Positions 21,730-30,574 of a stretch of 64,000 nt of DNA are shown piece by piece. Below the pieces are notes generated by a model that was not told the DNA's origin, ran no database searches, and was given only the letters and a program-made list of their open reading frames with translations. The position numbers and the translations under genes are program-made. Source of the DNA: Alphaproteobacteria bacterium (GTDB lineage: Bacteria; Pseudomonadota; Alphaproteobacteria; Micropepsales; Micropepsaceae); NCBI GenBank assembly GCA_016124385.1, contig WGNU01000005.1:496001-560000 (forward strand), in the 5' to 3' direction. Every line of letters begins with the position of its first letter. Position 1 is the first letter of the stretch.

Positions 21730-22017
21730 TCACCGATTGAGATCCAAAGAGAGGTCCCGCCAATCAGGATTGCCTTGCTGGATCAGCCGCACCTTCCACG
21801 CCCGATTCCAGGTTTTTAGCCGCTTCTCGCGCCAGATCGCGTCGCGGATGTCGGCATACGCCTCGTAGTGGACGAGCCGGGCAAGCCCATAGCGCGCGGT
21901 GAAGCCGGGCACCGCCTTCTCGCGATGTTCATGAACGCGCCGTGCGAGATCGTTGGTGACGCCCACATAGAGCGTGCCGTGCGGCCGGTTCGTGAGGATG
22001 TAGACCCAATTGGGCAT
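21730..22017 (-). CDS. GIY-YIG nuclease family protein (YhbQ/UPF0213-like)
   Basis: MPNWVYILTNRPHGTLYVGVTNDLARRVHEHREKAVPGFTARYGLARLVHYEAYADIRDAIWREKRLKTWNRAWKVRLI. Confidence 0.93.
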   Translation of the reverse strand: MPNWVYILTNRPHGTLYVGVTNDLARRVHEHREKAVPGFTARYGLARLVHYEAYADIRDAIWREKRLKTWNRAWKVRLIQQGNPDWRDLSLDLNR

Positions 22018-22023
22018 CGCGAA

Positions 22024-22056
22024 GCCGTGGATGGTCCGCCTGCGCGGACCATGACA
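22024..22056. repeat. Class 2 palindromic repeat, inverted orientation, at the 5' side of the GIY-YIG gene
   Basis: GCCGTGGATGGTCCGCCTGCGCGGACCATGACA; 16 bp (22026-22041) is the exact reverse complement of 21706-21721. Confidence 0.9.
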
Positions 22057-22172
22057 CAAGGGGCGCGGCGGAACCACCGAGCCGGAGGCCGTGCGCGCGG
22101 CGGAGCGAACGCAAGGGCATGACAACGCCCCCCGCCCGCGCTAGAACCCCCCGCTTCGATGAGGACCACCGC

Positions 22173-23774
22173 ATGAGCACCGCCGCGACGACGGCCGCGC
22201 CGCCATCCGCGCCCACGGGCGCGCCGCGGCGGACCTTCGCCATCATCTCGCACCCGGACGCGGGCAAGACGACGCTGACGGAGCATCTCCTCCTCATGGG
22301 CGGCGCGATCCGGCTCGCGGGCGAAGTGAAGGCGAAGGGCGAGCGCCGCCGCGCGCGCTCCGACTGGATGAAGATCGAGCAGCAGCGCGGCATTTCGGTG
22401 ACGACCGCCGTCATGACCTTCGAGCGCGGCGGCGTCACCTTCAACCTGCTCGACACGCCGGGCCACGAGGATTTCTCGGAAGACACCTACCGCACGCTCA
22501 CCGCCGCCGACAGCGCGGTCATGGTGCTCGACGCCGCGCGCGGCATCGAGGCGCAGACCTTAAAGCTCTTCGAGGTCTGCCGCCTGCGCGACATTCCGAT
22601 CCTCACCTTCATCAACAAGATGGACCGCGAGACGCGCGATCCGCTGGAACTGCTGGACGAGATCGCGTCCCGCCTCGCGCTCGAAACCGCGCCCATCACC
22701 TGGCCCGTCGGCATGGGGCAGGGCTTTCGCGGCGTCGCCAATCTGTATACGGATGAATTCATCCCCTTCTCGCGCGAGGGCGCCCCGCACCCGGAGCCCG
22801 TACCCTTGACCGGCCCCGCGATCGAGAAACTCCTTACGCCCGCCGAACGCGAAAAACTCGCCGAGGACGCAGACCTCGTGCGCGGCGTCTATCCCCCCTT
22901 CGATGAAACCCATTTCCGCGAGGGGCATCTGACACCGGTTTTCTTCGGCTCGGCGCTGAAGGGCTTCGGCGTGAAGGAATTGCTGGACATGCTCGCCGCC
23001 GCCGCGCCCGGCCCCGGCCCCCGCCACTCGACGGCGCGCGACGTTGCGCCCGATGAGCCGAAAGTCTCCGGCTTCGTCTTCAAGGTGCAGGCGAACATGG
23101 ACCCCAAGCACCGCGACCGCGTGGCGTTCCTCAGGCTCTGCTCGGGCAAGTTCAGGCGCGGCATGCAGCTGCGCCAGACCGGCACCGGCAAGACGGTCGC
23201 GGTCCACAACCCCATCCTCTTCTTCGCAAGAGAGCGCGAGATCGTGGACGAGGCCTTTCCGGGTGACATCATCGGCATTCCCAATCACGGCGTGCTGCGC
23301 GTCGGCGACACGCTGACCGAGGGCGAGGATCTGGCCTTCACCGGCATTCCCGATTTCGCGCCGGAGATTCTGCGCCGCATCCGCCCGCGCGATCCCATGC
23401 GCGCGAAGCATCTGGGCCGCGCGCTCGAGGCGCTGGCCGAGGAGGGCGTCACGCAAGTCTTCAAGCCGATGATCGGCTCGGCCAATTGGATCATCGGCGT
23501 CGTCGGGCAATTGCAGTTGGACGTGCTCGCGAGCCGCATGGTCGCCGAATACGACATCGACGCGATCCTGGAGGCGAGCCCTTACGAGACCGCGCGCTGG
23601 GTGCTGTGCGACGACGCGGCCGCGCTCAAATCCTTCCTCGATGCCAATACCGGCCAGCTCGCGACCGATCGCGACAACGCGCCGGTGTTTTTGGCGAAAG
23701 GCGCGTGGGAGCTCAACTACGCGGCCGAGAAATGGCCGCAGATCCGCTTCGCCAAAACGAAGGAACGCGCGTGA
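22173..23774 (+). CDS. prfC: Peptide chain release factor 3
   Basis: RRTFAIISHPDAGKTTLTEHLLL, RARSDWMKIEQQRGISVTTAVM, DTPGHEDFSEDTYRTL, NKMDRE; full-length RF3-like GTPase. Confidence 0.95.
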   Translation: MSTAATTAAPPSAPTGAPRRTFAIISHPDAGKTTLTEHLLLMGGAIRLAGEVKAKGERRRARSDWMKIEQQRGISVTTAVMTFERGGVTFNLLDTPGHEDFSEDTYRTLTAADSAVMVLDAARGIEAQTLKLFEVCRLRDIPILTFINKMDRETRDPLELLDEIASRLALETAPITWPVGMGQGFRGVANLYTDEFIPFSREGAPHPEPVPLTGPAIEKLLTPAEREKLAEDADLVRGVYPPFDETHFREGHLTPVFFGSALKGFGVKELLDMLAAAAPGPGPRHSTARDVAPDEPKVSGFVFKVQANMDPKHRDRVAFLRLCSGKFRRGMQLRQTGTGKTVAVHNPILFFAREREIVDEAFPGDIIGIPNHGVLRVGDTLTEGEDLAFTGIPDFAPEILRRIRPRDPMRAKHLGRALEALAEEGVTQVFKPMIGSANWIIGVVGQLQLDVLASRMVAEYDIDAILEASPYETARWVLCDDAAALKSFLDANTGQLATDRDNAPVFLAKGAWELNYAAEKWPQIRFAKTKERA

Positions 23775-23778
23775 AGGC

Positions 23779-24894
23779 TCACCCCGCCGCCGCGGCCGCC
23801 GCCGGCGCGTCCATCGCCTGCTTGCGCACTTTCCAGAACCGCATGGCGCGCTGCGCGGCCTCGATCGGCACCTTGTCGTAAAGCGCGAGCAGGTTCGCCG
23901 TTTCATCGGTCGAGCGCACGGTCGAGGGATCGCTCAGAAGCGCGAACGTCGAAAAGGTCGAACGGTCGAAGCGCGCCGCCTTGCACGCGATCGCCAGCGC
24001 CTCCGCGCCGCCCTTGGTGATGATGCGCTGCGCCGTCGACAGGTCGAGATCGGTGAGCTTGGAAAAGCCGATGATGAATTCGTTGGCGCGCTTGGCTTTC
24101 GCGAGTTCGACCAGCAGCCGTTCGGTAAGCCCGCGCTCGCGCTCCTTCTGGGCGATGAAGCGCTCGGCGTTCGCCCATTGCGGCGAGGGCGCCAGCAGCT
24201 TGCGGCGGATGCGGGAGCGCGAAATGACGAGCGCGCGCTCGATCGCGGCCTCATCGAAACTGGCGAGACGTTCCACCAGATGCTGCTTCACGGCGGAGGT
24301 GACGAACAGCAGCATCTCGTTGACGAGATCGGGCGGCAGATCGGCGCGCTGCGCGACCGGCGTCTGCAGGCGCGCGTTTGTCTCGGCCCGGTCCACCACG
24401 GTCTCGAGCGCGCCGCGCGAGAGGCTCGCCCCCGCGTTCTTGACGAGCGTCTCCAGCACGTTGTCGTCGGCGCGCGCGACGATCGCATCGGCCAGCGCCT
24501 CGCTCACGCTGGAGCGGCTCGAAAGGGCCTGAAGATGCTCCTGGCCCTTTTCGCCCGCGAGCGCGATGAGGTCGCGCTCCTCGAGCACCGGGCTGTGCGC
24601 GAGCACCGGCCGCGCGACTTCGATGTCGTCGGCCGCGAGGTCGAGGATCAGGTTGCGCGGCGCCTCCGCGACATGGGCGAGCGAGCCGGCGAGCTGCTTG
24701 CGCACGGTCAGCTCCATCTCCCGCGCGACCTGGCCCATGATCGCGCCGAAATGCGCGGTCTCGGATTCGGAGAATTTCTGCGGTTCGGCGAGGAAAAGAT
24801 CGGTCACGTCGCGCAGCAGCTCGCGGCGTTTTTCCGAGGACGGTTCCTTCGCCAGATCGACGAGGCGCGACAGGTTCTCGGCGGGGCGGCTCAT
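23779..24894 (-). CDS. DUF2336 domain-containing protein
   Basis: DIEVARPVLAHSPVLEERDLIALAGEKGQEHLQALSSRSSVSEALADAIVAR; paralog of 9986..11032. Confidence 0.78.
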   Translation of the reverse strand: MSRPAENLSRLVDLAKEPSSEKRRELLRDVTDLFLAEPQKFSESETAHFGAIMGQVAREMELTVRKQLAGSLAHVAEAPRNLILDLAADDIEVARPVLAHSPVLEERDLIALAGEKGQEHLQALSSRSSVSEALADAIVARADDNVLETLVKNAGASLSRGALETVVDRAETNARLQTPVAQRADLPPDLVNEMLLFVTSAVKQHLVERLASFDEAAIERALVISRSRIRRKLLAPSPQWANAERFIAQKERERGLTERLLVELAKAKRANEFIIGFSKLTDLDLSTAQRIITKGGAEALAIACKAARFDRSTFSTFALLSDPSTVRSTDETANLLALYDKVPIEAAQRAMRFWKVRKQAMDAPAAAAAAG

Positions 24895-25035
24895 GGCGTC
24901 TCGCGGGGGCGGGCGGTTGGGTGTTTGCCCGAGCCTGCCGCAGAGCCGTTAAGAATCTCTAAGATTTCATGGCTAAATGCTGAAGGTCGGGGGCGGGCCT
25001 GGCCGCGCCTCGCCCCTTTTCCGCACGGGCCGATG

Positions 25036-25122
25036 CATCCTTCGAGGCCCTTTCGCCTCATCCTGAGGGCGAGCGCAGCGAGCGTCTCGAAGGGCGAGGC
25101 GAAAGGGCACCTCAGGATGAGG
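25036..25122. repeat. Palindromic intergenic repeat, class 1
   Basis: CATCCTTCGAGGCCCTTTCGCCTCATCCTGAGGGCGAGCGC...GGCGAAAGGGCACCTCAGGATGAGG. Confidence 0.85.
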
Positions 25123-25158
25123 ACGGGCGCGCGATTGCGATAATGTGGGACGCGGCGC

Positions 25159-26355
25159 CTAGCCGATCGTGACGAACGTGTCGGGATAAAATCCGTTGAA
25201 GCCTGTGCGCAGCGCGCAGGAATAAGCGCCGATCATGCCCCACTCGATCCAGTCGCCGGTCTCGGTTCCCTGCGGCAGCAGCACCGGGCGCGGCAGCACG
25301 TCGAGCGTGTCGCAGGTCGGCCCGAAGATCTTGTAGGGGCTCTTAGGCCCCTGCCGCTCGAAGGGCGTGCCGCCCTCGGTAAGGCTGATGACGCGCTTGG
25401 GGTAATCGACCGTCCAGCTCGGGATCGCCATCTCATCGAGGCTGCCATAGGTGCCGTCGTTGATGTAGATCGAGGAGCCGCGCCGGCGCACGACGAGCGT
25501 GACGAGCGAGACGCCCTCCGCGCACAGCGCGCGCCCCGGCTCGCTGTAGACGGGCGTGCCCTTGGGCAGCTTCAGCGCCGCGAGCCCGCTGCGCACTTCG
25601 GCGAAATAGACGCTGAGATCCTTCGCGTGATGGCCGGGATAGGGCACGGGGAACCCGCCGCCCACGTCGAGCGCGGCGAGCGTGACGCCCGCCTTCGCGC
25701 TCACCTCGGCGCAGATCGCGATCGCCTCGGAATAGGCTTCCGGGCGCAGGCACTGCGAGCCGACATGGAAGGTGAGGGCGGGCTTGCAGCCCGCCTCCGC
25801 GACGAGCTTCAAGAGCCGCGCGCCGTTCGCGGCGTTCGTGCCGAACTTGCTGGAGAGTTCGAGAAGCGCGCCCTCGACCGGCGTTGAGAGGCGCACGAAG
25901 AGCGTGAGGTCGCTCGCGCGCTTGCCTTTGAGCGCGCCCGTCTCGTCCAGCACGCGCGCGAGTTCCACCTCGTCATCGATCACGAAATCGCGCACGCCGT
26001 ATTTCTTGTAGGCGATACCCGCCGCGCCCGGCAGGCGGATCGGCGCCATGAAATGACACACGGCGTCCGGATAGCGCTTGGAGATGAGCGCCACCTCCGG
26101 AATCGAGGCCGTGTCGAAATGCCGGATGCCCGAGGCATAGATGAGATCGAGCACTTCGGGCGCGGGGTTCGCCTTCACGGCATAGAGCGTCGTGCCCGGA
26201 AAGCCTTTCAGAAACCGCTCGGCCGCCGCGCGGAATTTCTTCGGGTAGAGCGCATAGACCGGATCGACCGGCCGCAGACTACGGCACACGCGCTCGACGT
26301 CCTTGAAGTCGGGAAGCGCGCGCGCCGCTTGGCGCGGAGCGGTGGTCACGGCCAT
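25159..26355 (-). CDS. Type III PLP-dependent decarboxylase (ornithine/lysine decarboxylase family)
   Basis: FPGTTLYAVKANPAPEVLDLIYASG, LTFHVGSQCLRPEAYSEAI, LDVGGGFPVPYPG, YSEPGRALCAEG, FGPTCDTLDVL. Confidence 0.92.
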   Translation of the reverse strand: MAVTTAPRQAARALPDFKDVERVCRSLRPVDPVYALYPKKFRAAAERFLKGFPGTTLYAVKANPAPEVLDLIYASGIRHFDTASIPEVALISKRYPDAVCHFMAPIRLPGAAGIAYKKYGVRDFVIDDEVELARVLDETGALKGKRASDLTLFVRLSTPVEGALLELSSKFGTNAANGARLLKLVAEAGCKPALTFHVGSQCLRPEAYSEAIAICAEVSAKAGVTLAALDVGGGFPVPYPGHHAKDLSVYFAEVRSGLAALKLPKGTPVYSEPGRALCAEGVSLVTLVVRRRGSSIYINDGTYGSLDEMAIPSWTVDYPKRVISLTEGGTPFERQGPKSPYKIFGPTCDTLDVLPRPVLLPQGTETGDWIEWGMIGAYSCALRTGFNGFYPDTFVTIG

Positions 26356-26434
26356 GAACGAATCCTCGGCGAGGGGAAAAGCGCGCTGAGGATTAGGGCG
26401 CGCCAGCCTTTCGGTCAATCGCGCGGCGGTGACA

Positions 26435-26863
26435 TCACCGGCTCGCCGCCTCGCCGAATTGCCGCACGAACACCCGCGCCGCCGGATCGCGGAGCGATGC
26501 CGCCAGTTCGGTGAGGAACATCGGATCGAGCCGCTTGAGGCCGCGCACCGAGGCGATCTCGCTCGCGCGGGCCGGGCGGAAGCCCATGGCCCAGTCGGCG
26601 AAGTCGCGCGTCTCGGTTTGGCGGTCGTGGACGATCAGGAGGCCGCGATGGCGCGGGTCACGTCCGATCCGCGCGAGCGTCGCGGCGACCGCGTCCGGCG
26701 GCCCTTCCAGAACCTGGAGGATGTCCACCGAATCGTAGAGCAGCAGGCCCGTGACGCCGCAGGCCGTGTTGCGTCGGCGGGAGTCCTCCAGCAGCGCGAC
26801 GAGGTCGGCGTCACTGAAGGGTAGGGTGGCGGACGAAAGATAGACGATCTGGCGGTATGGCAT
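26435..26863 (-). CDS. Short BLUF-domain (blue-light, FAD) photoreceptor
   Basis: MPYRQIVYLSSATLPFSDADLVALLEDSRRRNTACGVTGLLLYDSVDILQVLEGPPDAV...FADWAMGF; Y8, N32, Q50, W91, M93 all present. Confidence 0.9.
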   Translation of the reverse strand: MPYRQIVYLSSATLPFSDADLVALLEDSRRRNTACGVTGLLLYDSVDILQVLEGPPDAVAATLARIGRDPRHRGLLIVHDRQTETRDFADWAMGFRPARASEIASVRGLKRLDPMFLTELAASLRDPAARVFVRQFGEAASR

Positions 26864-26949
26864 GGCACATCGGGACCTTCTCTTTCGAGAACGTCACACC
26901 GCGCGTAAAGGCGGCGTTAACGCCGGCCGCGATCGAGCGCGGCGGCGCG

Positions 26950-27432
26950 TCAGGGTTGAAGATGCACCGGCCGGCGCCCGTCGACCGAGGGCTGATAGAC
27001 GCGCGAGAAGGTCGCGAGCGCGCGCTTGACGACCGGCAGGTCAATGGGCTCGGCCATCTCGAAGCTCGTGAAGCCGACCCGCGTCATGAAGAAGAGCTGA
27101 TCGACCAGCACCTCGCCGGTCGCGCGCAGATCGCCGCTGAAGCCCAGCCGCTGGCGCAGCATCCGCGCCCAGGTATAGCTGCGCCCGTCGCGAAAAGTCG
27201 GGAAGGGCAGCGCGATCAGCGCGAGCCTGGCGACATCGCCCTGCAGCGCCTCCGGGCTCTGATCGTTCGGCAGCGCGACGCCGACGGGATCGCCCCGCTG
27301 AAGGATCGCGTCGCGCTCGTCCTGGAACCGCTTGAGACTGACGAGCACCGCGCCCGCCGCCGGCAGCGGCGCATCGTCCGCGACCGCCGTGAAGGGATCG
27401 GCGATGATCGCGCCGTCTTTAATGAGCGCCAT
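26950..27432 (-). CDS. DUF934 protein (sulfite-reduction associated)
   Basis: MALIKDGAIIADPF...LIALPFPTFRDGRSYTWARMLRQRLGFSGDLRATGEVLVDQLFFMTRVGF; overlaps the end of the sulfite reductase gene. Confidence 0.85.
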   Translation of the reverse strand: MALIKDGAIIADPFTAVADDAPLPAAGAVLVSLKRFQDERDAILQRGDPVGVALPNDQSPEALQGDVARLALIALPFPTFRDGRSYTWARMLRQRLGFSGDLRATGEVLVDQLFFMTRVGFTSFEMAEPIDLPVVKRALATFSRVYQPSVDGRRPVHLQP

Positions 27433-29077
27433 AGAGCCGTTCCTTGAAGGGCTGAACGCCGACGCGCCTAACGGTGTCGAGCAGGCGCTCGCCGCCGCCG
27501 CGCAGCGAGAGATAGGTCTCGACCACGGTCTCAACCGCATCGACGATCTTCGTCTCGTCGAACGCGGGCCCGAGGATTTCGCCGAGCGAGGCATCCTCCG
27601 CGCCCGAGCCGCCGAGCAGAATCTGGTAATTCTCGACGCCCTTCCGGTCGACGCCCAGAATGCCGATATGCCCGGCGTGGTGGTGTCCGCACGCGTTGAT
27701 GCAGCCCGAGATCTTCACCTTCAATTCGCCGATGTCGCGCTGGCGTTGCAGATCGGCGAACCGCGTCGCGATCGCCTGGGCGACCGGGATGGAGCGCGCG
27801 TTGGCGAGGTCGCAATAATCGAGCCCCGGACAGACGATCATGTCGGAGATGAGCCCGAGATTGGCGGTCGCGAGGCCCTGCGCCTGAAGTCCCTGCCAGA
27901 CCGCGAAGAGATCCTCCTTCTTCACGTGCGGCAGCACGAGGTTCTGCTCGTGGGAAACGCGGATCTCGTCGAACGAGAAGCGCTCCGCGAGGTCGGCGAC
28001 CGCCTCCATCTGCGTGTCGGTGGCATCGCCCGCGATCCCGCCAATGGGCTTCAAGGAGATCGTCGCGACCGCATAGCCCGCCTGCTTATGCGCGGCGACG
28101 TTCTGGTTGACCCACTCGGCGAACGCGGGCTCGCGCGCCATCGCCGCGTCGAACGCGGGCGAGGCATCGGGGAGGGACGCGAAGGCGGGCGGCGCGAAAT
28201 AGGCCGCGATCCGCGCCATCTCGGCCTCGGGCAGTGCCAGATGGCCCTCGCGCTTGATCTCGGCGAATTCCTCCGCCACCTGCCGGCGCATCTCCTCCGC
28301 GCCGATCTGATGCACGAGGATCTTGATCCGCGCCTTGTAGAGATTGTCGCGCCGCCCGTAGGCATTGTAGACGCGCATCACGGCTTCGAGATAGGCGAGA
28401 ATGTCCGCCTTCGGAACGAAATCGTTGAGCGCGGGGCCGATGAAGGGCGTCCGCCCCATGCCGCCGCCCACATGCACGCGGTAGCCGACCGCGCCCTGAT
28501 CGTTCCGCACCACCTGAATGCCGATGTCGTGCAGCTGGATCGCCGCGCGGTCTTGTTTGGCGCCCGCGACCGCGATCTTGAACTTGCGCGGCAGGAACGA
28601 GAATTCGGGATGGAACGTCGACCATTGCCGGATGATCTCCGAGAGGATCCGCGGATCCTCGATCTCATCGGCGAACGCGCCCGCATAGTGATCGGCGGTG
28701 ACGTTGCGGATGCAATTCCCGCTCGTCTGGATCGCGTGCATCTCGACGCTCGCCAGGTCATCGAGAATGGCCGGCACGTCGCCGAGCTTTGGCCAATTGT
28801 ACTGAATGTTCTGCCGCGTCGTGAAATGCCCGTAGCCTTTGTCGTAGACGCGCGCCACGTGCGCGAGCATGCGCATCTGGCGCGACGACAGCGTGCCGTA
28901 GGGGATCGCGACGCGCAGCATATAGGCGTGCAGCTGCAAATAGAGCCCGTTCATCAGCCGCAGCGGCTTGAAGCGCTCCTCGGTGATCTCGCCCTTGAGG
29001 CGCCGTTCCACCTGGCCGCGAAATTCCGCGACCCGTTCTTTGACGATCGTCGCGTCGAACTCGTCGTAGCGATACAT
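27419..29077 (-). CDS. Nitrite/sulfite reductase (CysI-type siroheme hemoprotein)
   Basis: GHFTTRQNIQYNWPKL, QTSGNCIRNVTADHYAG, KVKISGCINACGHHHAGHIGILGVDRKG. Confidence 0.92.
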   Translation of the reverse strand: MYRYDEFDATIVKERVAEFRGQVERRLKGEITEERFKPLRLMNGLYLQLHAYMLRVAIPYGTLSSRQMRMLAHVARVYDKGYGHFTTRQNIQYNWPKLGDVPAILDDLASVEMHAIQTSGNCIRNVTADHYAGAFADEIEDPRILSEIIRQWSTFHPEFSFLPRKFKIAVAGAKQDRAAIQLHDIGIQVVRNDQGAVGYRVHVGGGMGRTPFIGPALNDFVPKADILAYLEAVMRVYNAYGRRDNLYKARIKILVHQIGAEEMRRQVAEEFAEIKREGHLALPEAEMARIAAYFAPPAFASLPDASPAFDAAMAREPAFAEWVNQNVAAHKQAGYAVATISLKPIGGIAGDATDTQMEAVADLAERFSFDEIRVSHEQNLVLPHVKKEDLFAVWQGLQAQGLATANLGLISDMIVCPGLDYCDLANARSIPVAQAIATRFADLQRQRDIGELKVKISGCINACGHHHAGHIGILGVDRKGVENYQILLGGSGAEDASLGEILGPAFDETKIVDAVETVVETYLSLRGGGERLLDTVRRVGVQPFKERLYGAH

Positions 29078-29112
29078 GCTTCGATCCGCTTTCTCGTTCT
29101 TCGATCCTCATC

Positions 29113-29270
29113 CTCCCCCGCTTGCGGGGGAGGTCCGGCGAAGCCGGGGAGGGGGGAACGCGGCCCGCCCCCTCCGGCTCGCTGTGCTCGCCACCCTCGC
29201 CCTCGAGGGGAGGGTTTCGTTGGCATGCTCCCTCCCCCTTGTGGGGAGGGAAGGGGTGGGGGGCGTGGCC
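29113..29270. repeat. GC-rich palindromic intergenic repeat, class 3 (CTCCCCCGC..GCGGGGGAGG)
   Basis: CCTCCCCCGCTTGCGGGGGAGGTCCGGCGAAGCCGGGGAGG; related copies at 32672 and 38107. Confidence 0.75.
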
Positions 29271-29271
29271 C

Positions 29272-29565
29272 TCATGCGCCCGCCTGCTTGCCGAGATCGC
29301 GCCGCACGGTTGGCCCGGCGGCCCGGATGCGCTCGCGCGCGCTCTTGACGCTGAGCGCGCCGCCCGCGCCCTCGACCGCGATCAGATAGGGCGCGACGAC
29401 TTTGAGCTGGCGCACCGCGTTCTGCCCGATGGCCTCGAGCGCGGCGGCTTCGTCCTTCGTATGCGCGAGGCGCGCGCCGGAGAGATCGCCGACCCAGGCC
29501 TCGCCGTCGGCCAGATAGACGACCTCGCCGTCGGCGAGCCGATTCGCCGTGAGAACCTCGGGCAT
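29272..29565 (-). CDS. DUF2849 protein (sulfite-reduction associated)
   Basis: MPEVLTANRLADGEVVYLADGEAWVGDLSGARLAHTKDEAAALEAIG; upstream of cysI-like gene, same strand. Confidence 0.75.
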   Translation of the reverse strand: MPEVLTANRLADGEVVYLADGEAWVGDLSGARLAHTKDEAAALEAIGQNAVRQLKVVAPYLIAVEGAGGALSVKSARERIRAAGPTVRRDLGKQAGA

Positions 29566-29611
29566 GCCCATTCTCTCCTTGTCACGGGCCGCGTGGCACC
29601 CGTGTCGCATC

Positions 29612-29694
29612 ACCCTTCGAGGCCCGGCCCCTCATCCTGAGGTGGCCGCGAAACGGCCCTCGAAGGGCGAGGGGCCGGGCGCCTCAGGGTGAGG
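29612..29694. repeat. Palindromic intergenic repeat, class 1
   Basis: CACCCTTCGAGGCCCGGCCCCTCATCCTGAGGTGGCCGCG...GGGCCGGGCGCCTCAGGGTGAGG. Confidence 0.85.
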
Positions 29695-29785
29695 AAGGGG
29701 GTCCGATTGCCTGATGGATATATCGGCCCGCTGCTAAAAGATCAATCGCAAGTGTGGAATTTTATAATCCACATATGAGTATCGT

Positions 29786-30574
29786 TCAATTGCGCGGCGA
29801 GGCGCTTTCGTGCCACCGCCGCAGCAGCCACCATTCGATGAGCGAGACGATCGCGAAGACCAGCACGCCGAGCGCGGCAAGGAGCACGAGGGCGGCGAAC
29901 ATCTTGGCGACCTGCAGCCGGTTGCCCGCCTCGATGATCCGCCAGGCGAGCCCGGCCGTGCCGCCCGTGCCCGCGACGAACTCGGCGATCACGGTGCCGA
30001 CGAGCGCGAGCCCGGCCGAGATCTTCGCACCCGACAAGAGATAGGGGAGCGCGCTCGGCATCTCGAGCAGCCACAGCCGCTGCCAGCGCGTCGCGCCGTG
30101 CAGGCGAAAGAGTTCATCGAGATTGCGGTCGACCGATTTGAGTCCGATCGTCGTGTTCGCGAGCACCGGGAAGAGCGCGACGATGACCGCGAGGATGAGA
30201 ACGGCGAGCTGCGCGCGCTCGAGCCCCACCCAAATGACGATCAACGGCGCGATCGCGACGATGGGCGTCACCTGCAGGATGACGGCATAGGGCCAGAGCG
30301 CGCGCTCGATGACGGGGCTTTGCAGGAACAGCACCGCGAGCGCGACGCCGAGCGCGAGCGCGATCGCGAAGGCGGCCGCCGCGAGGCTCATCGTCACCGC
30401 CGCCGAAGCGAGGAGAGAGGCCGCATTCTCATAGAGGCTGAGCGCGATGGCGCTCGGCGCGGGCAGCACGAACGGCTTCACCGCGAACGCCGTGACCGAC
30501 CATTCCCACGCGAGGAGGAAGAAGACGAAGAGCGTCAGGGGCGTTCCGATGGCGATGAGGCGCTCGGCGGTCAT
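29786..30574 (-). CDS. ABC transporter permease (SsuC/ThiX-like)
   Basis: YAVILQVTPIVAIAPLIVIWVGL...LFRLHGATRWQRLWLLEMPSALPYLLSGAKISAGLALVGTVIAEF. Confidence 0.9.
   Translation of the reverse strand: MTAERLIAIGTPLTLFVFFLLAWEWSVTAFAVKPFVLPAPSAIALSLYENAASLLASAAVTMSLAAAAFAIALALGVALAVLFLQSPVIERALWPYAVILQVTPIVAIAPLIVIWVGLERAQLAVLILAVIVALFPVLANTTIGLKSVDRNLDELFRLHGATRWQRLWLLEMPSALPYLLSGAKISAGLALVGTVIAEFVAGTGGTAGLAWRIIEAGNRLQVAKMFAALVLLAALGVLVFAIVSLIEWWLLRRWHESASPRN

Noticed and set aside
27332-29389. 685-aa plus-strand ORF opposite the sulfite reductase
   Set aside because: Shadow ORF; the opposing frame contains siroheme/Fe-S motifs.
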